From: Verrucomicrobiales bacterium
GTDB lineage: Bacteria > Verrucomicrobiota > Verrucomicrobiia > Limisphaerales > UBA11320
NCBI GenBank assembly: GCA_016793885.1
Contig: JAEUHE010000145.1
Coordinates: forward strand, 1-43,848
Length of the DNA: 43,848 nucleotides
Direction of reading: 5' to 3'
Position 1 is the first letter of the stretch; each line of letters begins with the position of its first letter. The position numbers and the translations under genes were made by a program. Positions 35,401 to 43,719 of this stretch are shown piece by piece. Under the pieces are notes generated by a model. That model worked only from the letters and a program-made list of their open reading frames with translations. It did no database searches and was not told the DNA's origin.

Positions 35401-36110
35401 ATGTTTGAACAATCCAAGGACGGCTCCAGCCTGCGTAACCAATCAGGCACCCAGCGAACAAACTCCTGAACGAGCCACTCGCGCCACCGCACGGGCTGCT
35501 CCATCTGGAAGAGAGACTCCTGCTCGTCCAGCCAACGGGCGGGTTCGGGAAGGGTCTGAGCGTAGCGGTGAAGTCGCCAGATCAGATGGCGCAACCCCGC
35601 TCCGCCCTCTCCGGCGAATTGAGCCAGCAAGCTATTGGACGCGTGCGCCACTCGCGCGCCTTCCAACAAGAACAGCTCCAGAGCCGCGTCCATTGCCTCA
35701 TCGACCAGGGGCTGCAGCTGAGCCTCATCCAGCACCACGATCTGCGGGTCCAAGGCCAGCTCATGAAAATGGTCGCGGATCAGCTTGAGGCAAAAACTGT
35801 GCAGTGTGGAGATCTGGGCGTTGTCAAGCAGTGCCACCTGCTCCTGCAGGTGCAGCTGAGTCGGATGGGCGGCGATTAATGCGTCCAATCCCAGACGCAA
35901 CCGCGCCTTCATCTCGGCGGCCGCCGCCTCGGTGAAGGTGACCAAAAGCAAATGCTCCAGGGAGGCCCCATCCTGCAACAGTCTGAGACAGCGCTGAATG
36001 AGGGTTCGCGTCTTGCCCGTTCCGGCTCCCGCCACCACCAGAACATTACCTTCTGCGGCAATGGCAGCGCTTTGAGCCGGGGTGAACTGCATCGTGGATC
36101 CCGAGCTCAT
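32475..36110 (-). CDS. addA: AddA-type helicase-nuclease subunit
   Basis: A 1211-residue UvrD/RecB-type protein that forms the AddAB complex for double-strand break resection. Helicase motifs: Walker A VVAGAGTGKTRT (about 27-36), TFTEAAAAEMKARL (motif Ia, about 60), FVDEVQDINAAQ (motif II, about 378), IHKSKGLEFPVVAV (motif V, about 783) and LLYVALTRARDLLI (motif VI, about 857). The C-terminal RecB-type nuclease shows GQVDLAVVLRE then WLLDFKTDAV (about 1157). Length agrees with AddA (about 1230 in Bacillus). ATG 36110 overlaps the addB stop by 4 bases, so translation is coupled. An alternative ATG at 36092 is possible. Identification is secure. Confidence 0.93.
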   Translation of the reverse strand: MSSGSTMQFTPAQSAAIAAEGNVLVVAGAGTGKTRTLIQRCLRLLQDGASLEHLLLVTFTEAAAAEMKARLRLGLDALIAAHPTQLHLQEQVALLDNAQISTLHSFCLKLIRDHFHELALDPQIVVLDEAQLQPLVDEAMDAALELFLLEGARVAHASNSLLAQFAGEGGAGLRHLIWRLHRYAQTLPEPARWLDEQESLFQMEQPVRWREWLVQEFVRWVPDWLRRLEPSLDCSNIRLCFETLADLASPLDLAGFERAVEAIRIADEETPWERGTKTKVRKSLERFFDEAAFFRSLVSVGRGAEDPLQADWNAVRQEMLVVLRMVKEFQKRFERSKRELGGVDFADIEQLSLRLLWDDTGAPRPTALRCREQFTHVFVDEVQDINAAQDAILRGVSRGGAEGNRFLVGDIKQSIYRFRLANPAIFRGYLDAWRHPGGGQQVISLSDNFRSREGILRYVNALFDQMMQSGVGGVVYDEESHLRFGNPETRFRLKHSDTECRVQLCVLSAESAEEVEAGSSDEMSNDAEELLSSEREARWLADHFKQLHATGHLVWDDSLKEFRGVRWDDMVVLLRSPGAKVESYAKEFHRAGVPISAPRGGFFDSQEILDLLSLLRLLDNPIQDIPLLAVLRSPLGGFSAEDLVSIRLIDKRVPLWTALVRASNPSLSAGLEVLPVACRNKAVQFVAQYTRWRQAIRLGVLSNCLETILSDTHYEALLEAEERGESRLANVRRLLDLTRQYDPYQRQGLFRFLRFVDAQQESDQDLDSAAAVAPNAVRLMSIHKSKGLEFPVVAVADLNKPFNAGDLQQDVLLDEVYGLCPRVVLPETGVRYSSLAHWLARRRGRRELLGEELRLLYVALTRARDLLILVGHGKLKDWEMPVEGEFPVSARPLAWEISQARSSLHWIRLWFQRHARPDWWEHQYGGKSPLLSWVIGPAADLRLEDRKPERELPAQSVAVEDGVVIAEIERRVTWSYPHQAASVEPAKTTVSTLRHRQRELDSEGVPLFRGKHRPSRGSAAPSSSPEEGKSLSATERGTLHHLFLQWMDLDHADSLLDLQNEGERLCRSGVFTQDELRSIRFKTLAAFWQSELGMRIRKERDRVQRELPFTARLSTVDLRRLGVIQPDLDLADDEYVVVQGQVDLAVVLREEIWLLDFKTDAVAVEDVDARAKHYEVQIRIYALALEAIYQRPVTHRWLHFLTVDQTVSLGG

Positions 36111-39100
36111 GCTTCACCCGCCTCTCGCAGAATGCGGAAGCTATCGGTCCACGGATCGAACCGGCACACCGATCGAAATTCGCAGAAGTCGCAGGCTCGC
36201 TCCTTCTTGATCTGGTAGGGCGAGGGCTCCAGGCGTCCCGCGTAGATCTGCTGGCCGAATTGGGTCAGATGCCGCGCCACCTGCGCCTGCAGATCGGCGA
36301 AAGCCATCGGCGTGAGCCCCTGGTTGCCTCGAGCGGAAAACTCTCCGCTCTTGTTCTTGCTGTAAACGAACTGATCTCCCTTGGTCGCCCCGCGGCTGTC
36401 CAGCAGGGCGAGATGGGAACGATCGAAGCGACCCTGATGCCGGTAGGCCTCCTGAGTCTGCGCCTCGGCAACCTCCAAGCCCTCCGCCCGCGTGTCCGAC
36501 AGCAGACGCTGAGGCTTCAGACTGATGTAAAACACCCCGATCGGATCGACCTTCGCTGTCCCCAGGAACGAAGTGAGGTCCGGCGCATTCTTCAGGACTC
36601 CCAAATAGGAGAGCAGCTGGAGCTGCAACCCATGCTCGAGGCGCACCGGCGACAACGTTTTGTTCGATGACTTGTAGTCCACCACCACCGCCAGAGTCCC
36701 AGGTTCTCCCGATAGCTCGCACACATCAATGCGATCGATTCGTCCGCGCAGCAGAAGTTCATGGTGTTCGTCAACGGGAACCTTCCACCCGGGCAGCCCC
36801 GGATCACCCAGGCCAAAACTGAGCTCGACCGCCACTGGGTCGAATCGATACTGCGCCATCCAACCCACCAGCACACCCATCATCCGCGCTACCCGCACCA
36901 CGAGCTGACGCCCCATGTATCGAGCCTCCGGGCTCGACTCGAACAGCCCACCACGATAGCTCCGCAGCAGAAGATTGCCTAAGTCCTGCACCAAGGAAAC
37001 GGCTGCCTGCGGCGTCAAGTCGCGCCACTTCCGTCCGGATTCCCTCAAGCTGACGTGAAAACGCTCGAGTAACTCGTGTTGAAAACTTCCCCGCTCGCGA
37101 ACATCCGCTTCAAAGAACTCCCGCTCCTTCGCCCCCAATCCGCGAGCAACGAAGAACTTAAAAGGACAGGCCGCATAATCCTCCAAAGCGCTTACCGAGG
37201 TCATCAGGCTCTTACCGTACAGCTGCTCGGCTACCACCGGCTTAAGCGAGGTGGCCGCCAGGCCTTCCAACATGAGGTGGCAGCGTTCATCCAGAGAGCG
37301 CAGCGAGGGGATCTGCGCAAACCTCTCCACCAACTCGGTCGACATGCCCAGGTCCTCCGAGGACTGCGGTTCCGATTCAAGGTCATCCGCCCCGCCAAAC
37401 TCTCGTCGACGCGACCGAACCAAGTCCGCCGCCAGATCACTCACATGCTCCGCTGCCTGCCAGGGTGGAACCCGCGAAAACTCCTCGGTGCGCAACTCAG
37501 GAAACATGCGCAGCAAATGGCCGATGAATGGAGAGGCGTTCAGGGTCTTGCCATCGCGATCCGCAGTGGACCAAGCGACGACCAAGCGTTCAGTCGAACG
37601 CGAGAAAGCGATGTATCCAAAATAGCGCTCATGTCCCAAGTGCCGACGGGAGTTCATGCCCAAGGGCACCTCCTCCAATGTCAACCGAGCACGCTCGGCC
37701 TCCGTGAGAATCGCCGGAGGCATCGGCGGTGCGGGAAACACTCCTTCATTGACCCCCAGAACAATGGCGAGTCGCAGCTCAGGATTTCGAGAGCGATCGA
37801 TTGCTCCAATCATGACCTGGTCGAGCGCCGGCGGGATCACGCCCACAGTCAGGCTCGCCATCCCGGACTCCAGAATGGGCAACCACTCGCGCAAGGGCAT
37901 CTGTCGATCCGGGAAGGCCAGCTCCAGGTTCCTCAGCCAGCCTTGCATCTCCTCCCAAACCGTCAGGTGAATCGAGCGCGGTTGGAGCCATTGTGCGTCC
38001 ACCGCTTCCGACCATTGCTCCAGTTGCTCCCGCACCTTCAATCGATCCCAGAACTCCCGAACCGCCACGGCGATCTCGGATCCGGAAGGCCCGGGCGAGG
38101 CACCCGCCGAAAGACCCTCCGCCAACCCCTCAAAGACGGGCGCCAGGGTTAGCCGAGTGGCTTCGGCACGCTCCATATCCTGGGAGTCACCACGGTCCTT
38201 CAATGGCTGCAACCAGTCGTTGCCGGTCCACCCATGTGCCAGCGCGGCATTCTCCAACCAATCAGTGCCGGCATCATCCAACCCAGCCAAGCCGGTTTTG
38301 AGCGCGCTGAAAAGATCGTCGTGACGCCACTGTAGCGCGGCGACGCGCAAAGCGCTGCGGGTCAGTTCAGCCATCGGGTGATGTCCCATCGGCTCGCGGC
38401 GGTCCATGAAGAATGGAATGCCATAACGCGAGAACACGCGACGCAGCACCGCGTGGTAGGCCTCTTGCGATCGAACGAGCACCGCACAATCACGAAACCG
38501 AGCGCCGCTCTCGCGAACGAAGCGCAGCACCTCCCGAGCGGCCATCAAGGCTTCCCCCTCCGGATGCCCACAATGCACCAAGCGCAGTGAGCGATGAAGA
38601 TCATCCCTCACTTCAGGAACCGATGAAACCCCCTCGGACGCCTCAACCGCTGGAACGCCTCCGGAAGCCACAAAACAGCGCGGCGAGGTCACCGGCCAAT
38701 TCTCTTCCAGGTGCCGGAGCACGGTGCACTGCCGAAACCTGCCAACCGTGGGACGTCGTTCGAGCAGCTCGGTCATCAACTCGATGCCCGGGATTCCACT
38801 GAGCCGCTGCCAGCAGCGGCGATAGGTTTGCCCCACCACCGACCACGTCGAAAGCCAGGAAGGATCCTCCTGAGGCTGGTGGTCGAGACAGAAGGCCAGA
38901 GTGGTTTGTTGTGACAACGGCACGATCGACGCCAACAGCTCCAGCTCTTGACCGGTCATTTCGGCAAATCCATCCAACCAGATTCCGCCTAACTGAAGCG
39001 TGTCGCCCACGGGCAGACCGGAGTGGGAACTCTGAGCCGCGTCTTCCGCGCTCAAACCCGGACGACTCAGAGCGCCCAACTCCTCTGCCGCCAAATCCAG

Positions 39101-39643
39101 CAAGGAGGTCGCATCCTGAAGCCCCTGTCCGTCGAGCCACTCCCGATAGGCTGCCAGTAGCAAAGCCAAGTCCGACAGCTTGAGAGCCAGCGCTCCCGTG
39201 CCTTGAACCTTCGCTGCCAGGTCCTGGAGCCGCTTCGACGTGACCTGACTGCGCTGGCATTCACGCAGGAGAACGCTCAGTTGGCGGGCGAATCCGGGAA
39301 GGCGCGCCGTGGCATGGAAAATTTTGAGTTCAGACTGCTTTTCCATCAGCAGCGCCCGCAGGACCATGAGCCGTCCCTCCTCCTCGAGCAACCGGGGTGG
39401 GGCTCCTTGTAGATTCTCGAGCATCAGCTCCGCCAACCGTTCAAAGGAGAGAATTTGAAGCCGGGTATAGCCCCCGATCCCGGGCAGCGCGAGAATCTGA
39501 CGCTCCAGCTGAAAGGTGGCCTGCTTGGGGGCCAGCATGAGCAAAGGCGGCCCCTCAGGCTCGGCAAGAGCCTGACCCATTTCCTGCAGACAGCGAAACG
39601 TCTTTCCGCTGCCCGCAGGTCCCAAGAGGAAGCGGACTCGCAT
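36107..39643 (-). CDS. addB: AddB-type helicase-nuclease subunit
   Basis: About 1178 residues from ATG 39643 (MRVRFLLGPAGSGKTFRCL), where Walker A sits at residues 8-15 as in AddB; an ORF extension upstream to 39775 is unlikely to be coded. It is the second subunit of AddAB. The iron-sulfur nuclease is seen as an isolated Cys in LEDYAACPFKFF (about 824), the catalytic VVVDYKSSNKT (about 990) and the triple Cys ACDFCEFRSVC (about 1153). Middle parts retain helicase-like but inactive motifs, as usual for AddB. It precedes and overlaps addA. Identification is secure from architecture. Confidence 0.9.
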   Translation of the reverse strand: MRVRFLLGPAGSGKTFRCLQEMGQALAEPEGPPLLMLAPKQATFQLERQILALPGIGGYTRLQILSFERLAELMLENLQGAPPRLLEEEGRLMVLRALLMEKQSELKIFHATARLPGFARQLSVLLRECQRSQVTSKRLQDLAAKVQGTGALALKLSDLALLLAAYREWLDGQGLQDATSLLDLAAEELGALSRPGLSAEDAAQSSHSGLPVGDTLQLGGIWLDGFAEMTGQELELLASIVPLSQQTTLAFCLDHQPQEDPSWLSTWSVVGQTYRRCWQRLSGIPGIELMTELLERRPTVGRFRQCTVLRHLEENWPVTSPRCFVASGGVPAVEASEGVSSVPEVRDDLHRSLRLVHCGHPEGEALMAAREVLRFVRESGARFRDCAVLVRSQEAYHAVLRRVFSRYGIPFFMDRREPMGHHPMAELTRSALRVAALQWRHDDLFSALKTGLAGLDDAGTDWLENAALAHGWTGNDWLQPLKDRGDSQDMERAEATRLTLAPVFEGLAEGLSAGASPGPSGSEIAVAVREFWDRLKVREQLEQWSEAVDAQWLQPRSIHLTVWEEMQGWLRNLELAFPDRQMPLREWLPILESGMASLTVGVIPPALDQVMIGAIDRSRNPELRLAIVLGVNEGVFPAPPMPPAILTEAERARLTLEEVPLGMNSRRHLGHERYFGYIAFSRSTERLVVAWSTADRDGKTLNASPFIGHLLRMFPELRTEEFSRVPPWQAAEHVSDLAADLVRSRRREFGGADDLESEPQSSEDLGMSTELVERFAQIPSLRSLDERCHLMLEGLAATSLKPVVAEQLYGKSLMTSVSALEDYAACPFKFFVARGLGAKEREFFEADVRERGSFQHELLERFHVSLRESGRKWRDLTPQAAVSLVQDLGNLLLRSYRGGLFESSPEARYMGRQLVVRVARMMGVLVGWMAQYRFDPVAVELSFGLGDPGLPGWKVPVDEHHELLLRGRIDRIDVCELSGEPGTLAVVVDYKSSNKTLSPVRLEHGLQLQLLSYLGVLKNAPDLTSFLGTAKVDPIGVFYISLKPQRLLSDTRAEGLEVAEAQTQEAYRHQGRFDRSHLALLDSRGATKGDQFVYSKNKSGEFSARGNQGLTPMAFADLQAQVARHLTQFGQQIYAGRLEPSPYQIKKERACDFCEFRSVCRFDPWTDSFRILREAGEA

Positions 39644-39803
39644 AACCCCGCCACTGTGCCGGGCGAAGCTCGGGAAAGGGAATCGAGAAATGCGCGAATT
39701 TTGAGAGATCCAATGCCAAACGGGCTGTGGACGTTCTCGCGATCGAAAGGTAGGGAGAGACTCCGTCGAGCCCATGCATGTCCCGCGCGTGACGCGTGCC
39801 CGG

Positions 39804-39955
39804 CGTAGCCGCAGCGGCGAAGTAGGGTGCCTTAGTGTGGGGCATCGGGAGTCCTTTCCCTTCCGACGTCGCGTCCTTTGCGGTTCAACTCAGTTCCCCT
39901 TCGGCGAGTTTTGAGGGGAGCGCGGCGGGACGACTCCTCACATTGTCGCCTACAG
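39804..39955. repeat. Intergenic repeat cluster upstream of addB
   Basis: 39804-39838 repeats the 32308-32340 element (CGTAGCCGCAGCGGCGAAG, then TAGGGTGCCTTAGT) with one change in the core. GCGTCCTTTGCGGTTCAA (39870-39887) matches the end of the composite element at 32374. 39933-39955 matches 43621-43643 at 20 of 23 positions in the same orientation. The 336 bases between the two - strand genes hold no gene; the promoter of addB should be near 39660-39750. Confidence 0.65.
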
Positions 39956-39979
39956 CGCTGCAGGCCCACTCGTCGCTCG

Positions 39980-42900
39980 TCACTGCCCAACCTTCACCAG
40001 CCGGAAAAACTCCATGGCGAGCGTGGGATTGATGATCACCTTATTGGAGGAGGTCAACGGAACATCCGTCCATAGGATCGGCAGGCTGACGACATCTTCG
40101 GTCGACTGCAATCGATATCCGGGGAACTCCTCGGGCCAGCAAAGCATCACCGTGCCCTGGGTCAGGCGACTGATGGTGAGACTCGGGCCGGCGGGATCTG
40201 GCTTAGCCTCGGTTTTCAAGGTAACGAGGGTGGGCCCGTACTCCGCGGTCAACTGGCGATCGTGCCCTAGGAGGATGAAGCCATTGTAGCATTGAAAGGC
40301 GCCCCGGCGAGATCCGAAACTCATCACGTCGAAGGTATCGGTCGCGGCGGGCACGAAGCCGTTGATGGTTCGGAGGCTGGCGCTCCCGCTGAGGGAGGCG
40401 CGACCGGAGATGTGGAACCGGCTGTAGTTCACGCCAGGGGAGGTGCCTCCCAACTCAAACTGCGTGGTGCCCTCCCCCTCTTGGGTGAAGTTCCCTTCAA
40501 TGGTAAACGACCCGCTTCCGCTGGGAGCCACGAAACCCGAGCTGACCACATTCCCCTGCACGACGCCGATCCCGCCTAACCCGCCTGCTCGAATCTGAAC
40601 ACCGTTGGCGTTAGACAGCCGACCGCCACCCAACTGCGTCAGGCCGCCTGTCTGGATGTAGGGGGTCCCATTTACCGGGGCAAGACTCAGGTCACCCGTC
40701 TGGAGATCCACTGTTCCGCTGTTACCGAACTCGATCTGGATTGTGGAAGTGCCCGCGCTGCCTGTCTTGCGGAAGGTTCCGGCATTGTGGAAAGTGGTGA
40801 GGGCTCCTCCGTAGGCATTGTCGATGCGGGAGTCCACCTCGACAAGCCATAAGCCATTATTCTGAATCGAGGCCCCGTTTCCGCCGCGGATCAGCCCCCC
40901 ACTCCAACGGACGGTTCCGTTGTTGATGAGCACATGAGAAGGCAAGTCATGAGCATTTCCGGTAGTGATATGGAGCGTTGCATTGTTGCCGATGGTCGTG
41001 GTGCCAGTGCTGATCATGTCGCCACTGATCCAGGTGAGCAGGCCCTGGAAAGAGCCCGTTCCGCTGATCGTGTGATCGCCAATCAGGGTGCCGCCAACCA
41101 ACTCCAGGTTTTGGCAAAAAATGGTTCCGTTCAGATTGGCCTGTCCTGCCTGGAGCCGGTTGATGCCCGCGCCGGTAAACGAGGTCCCATTGTTGTAATT
41201 ATGCGACGTGGAAAAAACGCACAAGGCCTCCGCCCCGACATTGAAAGTGCCCGTGCTGGCCCCCGGCATCACAAAGGTCACCGAGGCGTTCTGGACATCG
41301 AATACTCCCGAGTTATTAAAGGCGGAGACGCCCCCATAAGCCGCGTTGATCTGACTGCTCGTACGGGCGATCCATAGCCCCTTGTTCTCGATCACGCTGC
41401 CCAGCCCGTTACGCACCTGCCCTCCGGTCCAAACGACCGTTCCTTCGTTGATCAAAGTGTGTCCCGGCAAATCGTGAAGGTTTCCTGATACGATGTTAAA
41501 TGTAGCGCCCGGGGCGATGGTGGTGACGCCGGGCTGCTCCGCGGCCACATCCAGAACGCCGCTAACCCAGTTGACCGTGCCGACCAGGGTGTGGATCCCC
41601 CGGATAGACCCTCCTTCGATCTCCAGATTGTCGCTAACAATGATGCCGTTCAGCGTCTTCACGCCATTCGACAGTCGGTTGATTCCTTCTCCGCGAAAGG
41701 CGGTACCGTTATCGAAATTGTAGCCAGCTCCAAACAGGGAAACCAGCCCCGTAGCCACCCGGAAGATACCCGTGCTGGTCCCGGGGGTGAGGAGGGTCGA
41801 GTTCTTCTCCTGCACGTCGTAGGTCCCGGAATTATTGAAAGTGCCCGCCCCTCCGTAGCCCACATTGATCTGGCTGTCCGCCTTGGCAATCCAACGCCCC
41901 TTGTTCTCGATCACGCTGCCTTGCCCCCCGCGGATTTGTCCGCCGCTCCAGACCACCACCCCTTCGTTGATCAACGTGTGCCCCGGCAAGTCATGGAGGT
42001 TTCCGGTGACAATATTCAGGGTCGATCCGTCCGGGATGGTGGTGGTGCTGCCGCCGTTCAGAAGCCCATTCACCCAATTGAAAGACCCGGCGAGCCGATG
42101 GGTGCCACTGAGCGACCCTCCATTCAGCTCGAGGCTTTGGCATTGGATGGTTCCCTCCAGCGTGAACACCCCACTAGAAAGCCGAGCGATACCCGCGCCG
42201 GTAAACGAAGCCCCATCGCGGAACGTGTTGGCTAGGTTGAAGCTGCAGAGAGCGCCTCCCGCAACCCTGACCTCGCCTGAGCTCTCGCCGTTGACGAAGA
42301 AGACCGTGCTATCGTTCGGAATCTCAACCAGGCCGAGGTTATTGAAGACACCAGGGCCGCCGTAGGCATTGTTGATCTGGCTGTTCGCCATTGCGACCCA
42401 CCGACCCTTGTTCTGGATCACGCTGCCCTGACCGCCGCGGATCTGTCCGGCATTCCACGCCACCACGCCTTCATTGATCAAGGTGTGCCCCGCCAGATCG
42501 TGGAGGTTCCCTGAGATGATGTTGAAGGTCGATCCGTCCGGGATGGTGGTGGTGCTGTTGGCCGCCAGGCTTCCGCTCACCCAGTTAAACGCCCCAACCA
42601 AACGATGGGTGCCGCTCAACGACCCCCCGTTCAGCTCCACGCTCTGGCACCTGATGTCACCCTCCAAGACAAAGGCACCATCGGCCAGGCGATTGATGCC
42701 CGCCCCGGTAAAGGCAGCGCCGTCGAGGAATGCGTGCGGGCGGTGGAAGCTGCAGACGGCGCCCGCGGCGACATTGAATTCGCCCGAGCTGCTGCCGGAA
42801 ACCAAGAGGCTCGCAGTACCACTCGGGACCTCAAACAGGCCCAAGTTGTTGAAGGATATAGCCCCGCCAAACGCGCCGTTGATCTGGTTGTCCGCCTTGG

Positions 42901-43474
42901 CGATCCACCGCCCCTGGTTCTGGATCAGCGTGCCTTGACCGCCACGGATCTGCCCGGCATTCCAGACCACCACGCCCTCATTGATCAAGGTGATCCCGGG
43001 CAGGTCGTGCTGCCCGCCCGTCTCGATGTTAAGAACTCCTTCTGAGCCTACTATAAGCGTTGTCGCGCCGCTCAGATCCCCCGCGGTCCAGTTCAGCACA
43101 CCATCAATTCGGTTCGTACCTCCACCTCCCAGATTGCCCCCATTGAGGTTGAGGACTCCGTGCGTGTGAACTCGGCCCAAACCGCTGATGGCAAACACGC
43201 GTCCGTTCAGCGACAACGTTTGCGTGCTGCTCCCGCTAGTCGCACCCAGGGTAAACGCTCCAACCGTCTGGTTGGCCGTCAATCCCACCGCATAGTTCCC
43301 GGGTTGAGTAATGAAAGCGTGATCAGAGAGACCAGGCACCTGATTGGGGTTCCAATTGGCAGGGCTGTTCCAGCTACCGCCAGCCGAGTTGGTCCAGACG
43401 AGATCCGCACCGATGGCGGGGCCGGCAGAGCAAAGCAGGACCAGTGAGAAGAGAGTGTATGGGAGGTTTTTCAT
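39980..43474 (-). CDS. Secreted protein with about five tandem 170-residue repeats
   Basis: About 1164 residues from ATG 43474, which gives a signal peptide (LPYTLFSLVLLCSAGPAIGA). The mature start DLVWTNSAGGSWNSPANW is a form common in autotransporter-like beta-helix proteins. Five tandem repeats of about 170 residues follow, each with HDLPGHTLINEGVVVWNAGQ, IRGGQGSVIQNKGRW, a GAGINRL turn and LELNGGSLSGTH. After these come a passenger-like beta domain (about 960-1090) and a C-terminal domain ending EFFRLVKVGQ, like the metzincin protein. No membrane anchor, beta-barrel or PEP-CTERM tail. Probably a right-handed beta-helix surface or adhesion protein; ligand unknown. ATG at 43549 would add a poor leader. 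Confidence 0.82.
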   Translation of the reverse strand: MKNLPYTLFSLVLLCSAGPAIGADLVWTNSAGGSWNSPANWNPNQVPGLSDHAFITQPGNYAVGLTANQTVGAFTLGATSGSSTQTLSLNGRVFAISGLGRVHTHGVLNLNGGNLGGGGTNRIDGVLNWTAGDLSGATTLIVGSEGVLNIETGGQHDLPGITLINEGVVVWNAGQIRGGQGTLIQNQGRWIAKADNQINGAFGGAISFNNLGLFEVPSGTASLLVSGSSSGEFNVAAGAVCSFHRPHAFLDGAAFTGAGINRLADGAFVLEGDIRCQSVELNGGSLSGTHRLVGAFNWVSGSLAANSTTTIPDGSTFNIISGNLHDLAGHTLINEGVVAWNAGQIRGGQGSVIQNKGRWVAMANSQINNAYGGPGVFNNLGLVEIPNDSTVFFVNGESSGEVRVAGGALCSFNLANTFRDGASFTGAGIARLSSGVFTLEGTIQCQSLELNGGSLSGTHRLAGSFNWVNGLLNGGSTTTIPDGSTLNIVTGNLHDLPGHTLINEGVVVWSGGQIRGGQGSVIENKGRWIAKADSQINVGYGGAGTFNNSGTYDVQEKNSTLLTPGTSTGIFRVATGLVSLFGAGYNFDNGTAFRGEGINRLSNGVKTLNGIIVSDNLEIEGGSIRGIHTLVGTVNWVSGVLDVAAEQPGVTTIAPGATFNIVSGNLHDLPGHTLINEGTVVWTGGQVRNGLGSVIENKGLWIARTSSQINAAYGGVSAFNNSGVFDVQNASVTFVMPGASTGTFNVGAEALCVFSTSHNYNNGTSFTGAGINRLQAGQANLNGTIFCQNLELVGGTLIGDHTISGTGSFQGLLTWISGDMISTGTTTIGNNATLHITTGNAHDLPSHVLINNGTVRWSGGLIRGGNGASIQNNGLWLVEVDSRIDNAYGGALTTFHNAGTFRKTGSAGTSTIQIEFGNSGTVDLQTGDLSLAPVNGTPYIQTGGLTQLGGGRLSNANGVQIRAGGLGGIGVVQGNVVSSGFVAPSGSGSFTIEGNFTQEGEGTTQFELGGTSPGVNYSRFHISGRASLSGSASLRTINGFVPAATDTFDVMSFGSRRGAFQCYNGFILLGHDRQLTAEYGPTLVTLKTEAKPDPAGPSLTISRLTQGTVMLCWPEEFPGYRLQSTEDVVSLPILWTDVPLTSSNKVIINPTLAMEFFRLVKVGQ
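40800..43030 (-). repeat. Tandem DNA repeat, period about 505-526 bases, within the beta-helix gene
   Basis: The HDLP-coding marker recurs near 43002, 42497, 41989, 41471 and 40945, spacing 505, 508, 518 and 526 bases. The middle copies are the most alike, also at the DNA level (for example TGATCAAGGTGTGCC and TGATCAACGTGTGCC on the + strand), while the outer copies are more diverged. Recombination between copies could change repeat number. Confidence 0.85.
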
Positions 43475-43604
43475 GAGGTACAACATTAGAGATGAAACCA
43501 AGGGCGAATCTGCCGAGTGTTCGGCGACCAAGCACCCGGCGGATAACACCTCAGCGATTCAGTGTTAATCGATATCAGAACAATGCAGGAACTCAAGGCC
43601 AAAG

Positions 43605-43710
43605 ATGATCCGATCCGAGGACTCCTTACGTTGTCCCCTACAGTCCCGATTGTAGGAAACGAGGTTACGAGGCCCGCTGCGCTCGGGCACTTGTCCGTGG
43701 ACGGACAACA
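43605..43710. repeat. Intergenic repeat and hairpin upstream of the beta-helix gene
   Basis: 43621-43643 (ACTCCTTACGTTGTCCCC and on) is a 20-of-23 match to 39933-39955, so this repeat flanks the tandem-repeat gene on both sides. A perfect hairpin TTGTCCG (43691-43697) / CGGACAA (43702-43708) with loop TGGA lies beside it. No gene is seen in 43475-43719. Confidence 0.55.
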
Positions 43711-43719
43711 CTACAATTG

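Noticed and set aside
33791..35788. Several + strand frames of 170-260 codons opposite addA
   Set aside because: Antisense to conserved helicase motifs and rich in Pro/Arg/Ser, as expected from reverse reading of G+C-rich genes.
39644..39775. N-terminal extension of addB to 39775
   Set aside because: AddB proteins begin just before the Walker A motif; the extension is not family-like and ATG 39643 places the motif at residue 8.
40800..43030. Regular repeats considered as a CRISPR array
   Set aside because: The units are about 510 bases long, coding throughout, and have no short identical repeats with unique spacers.
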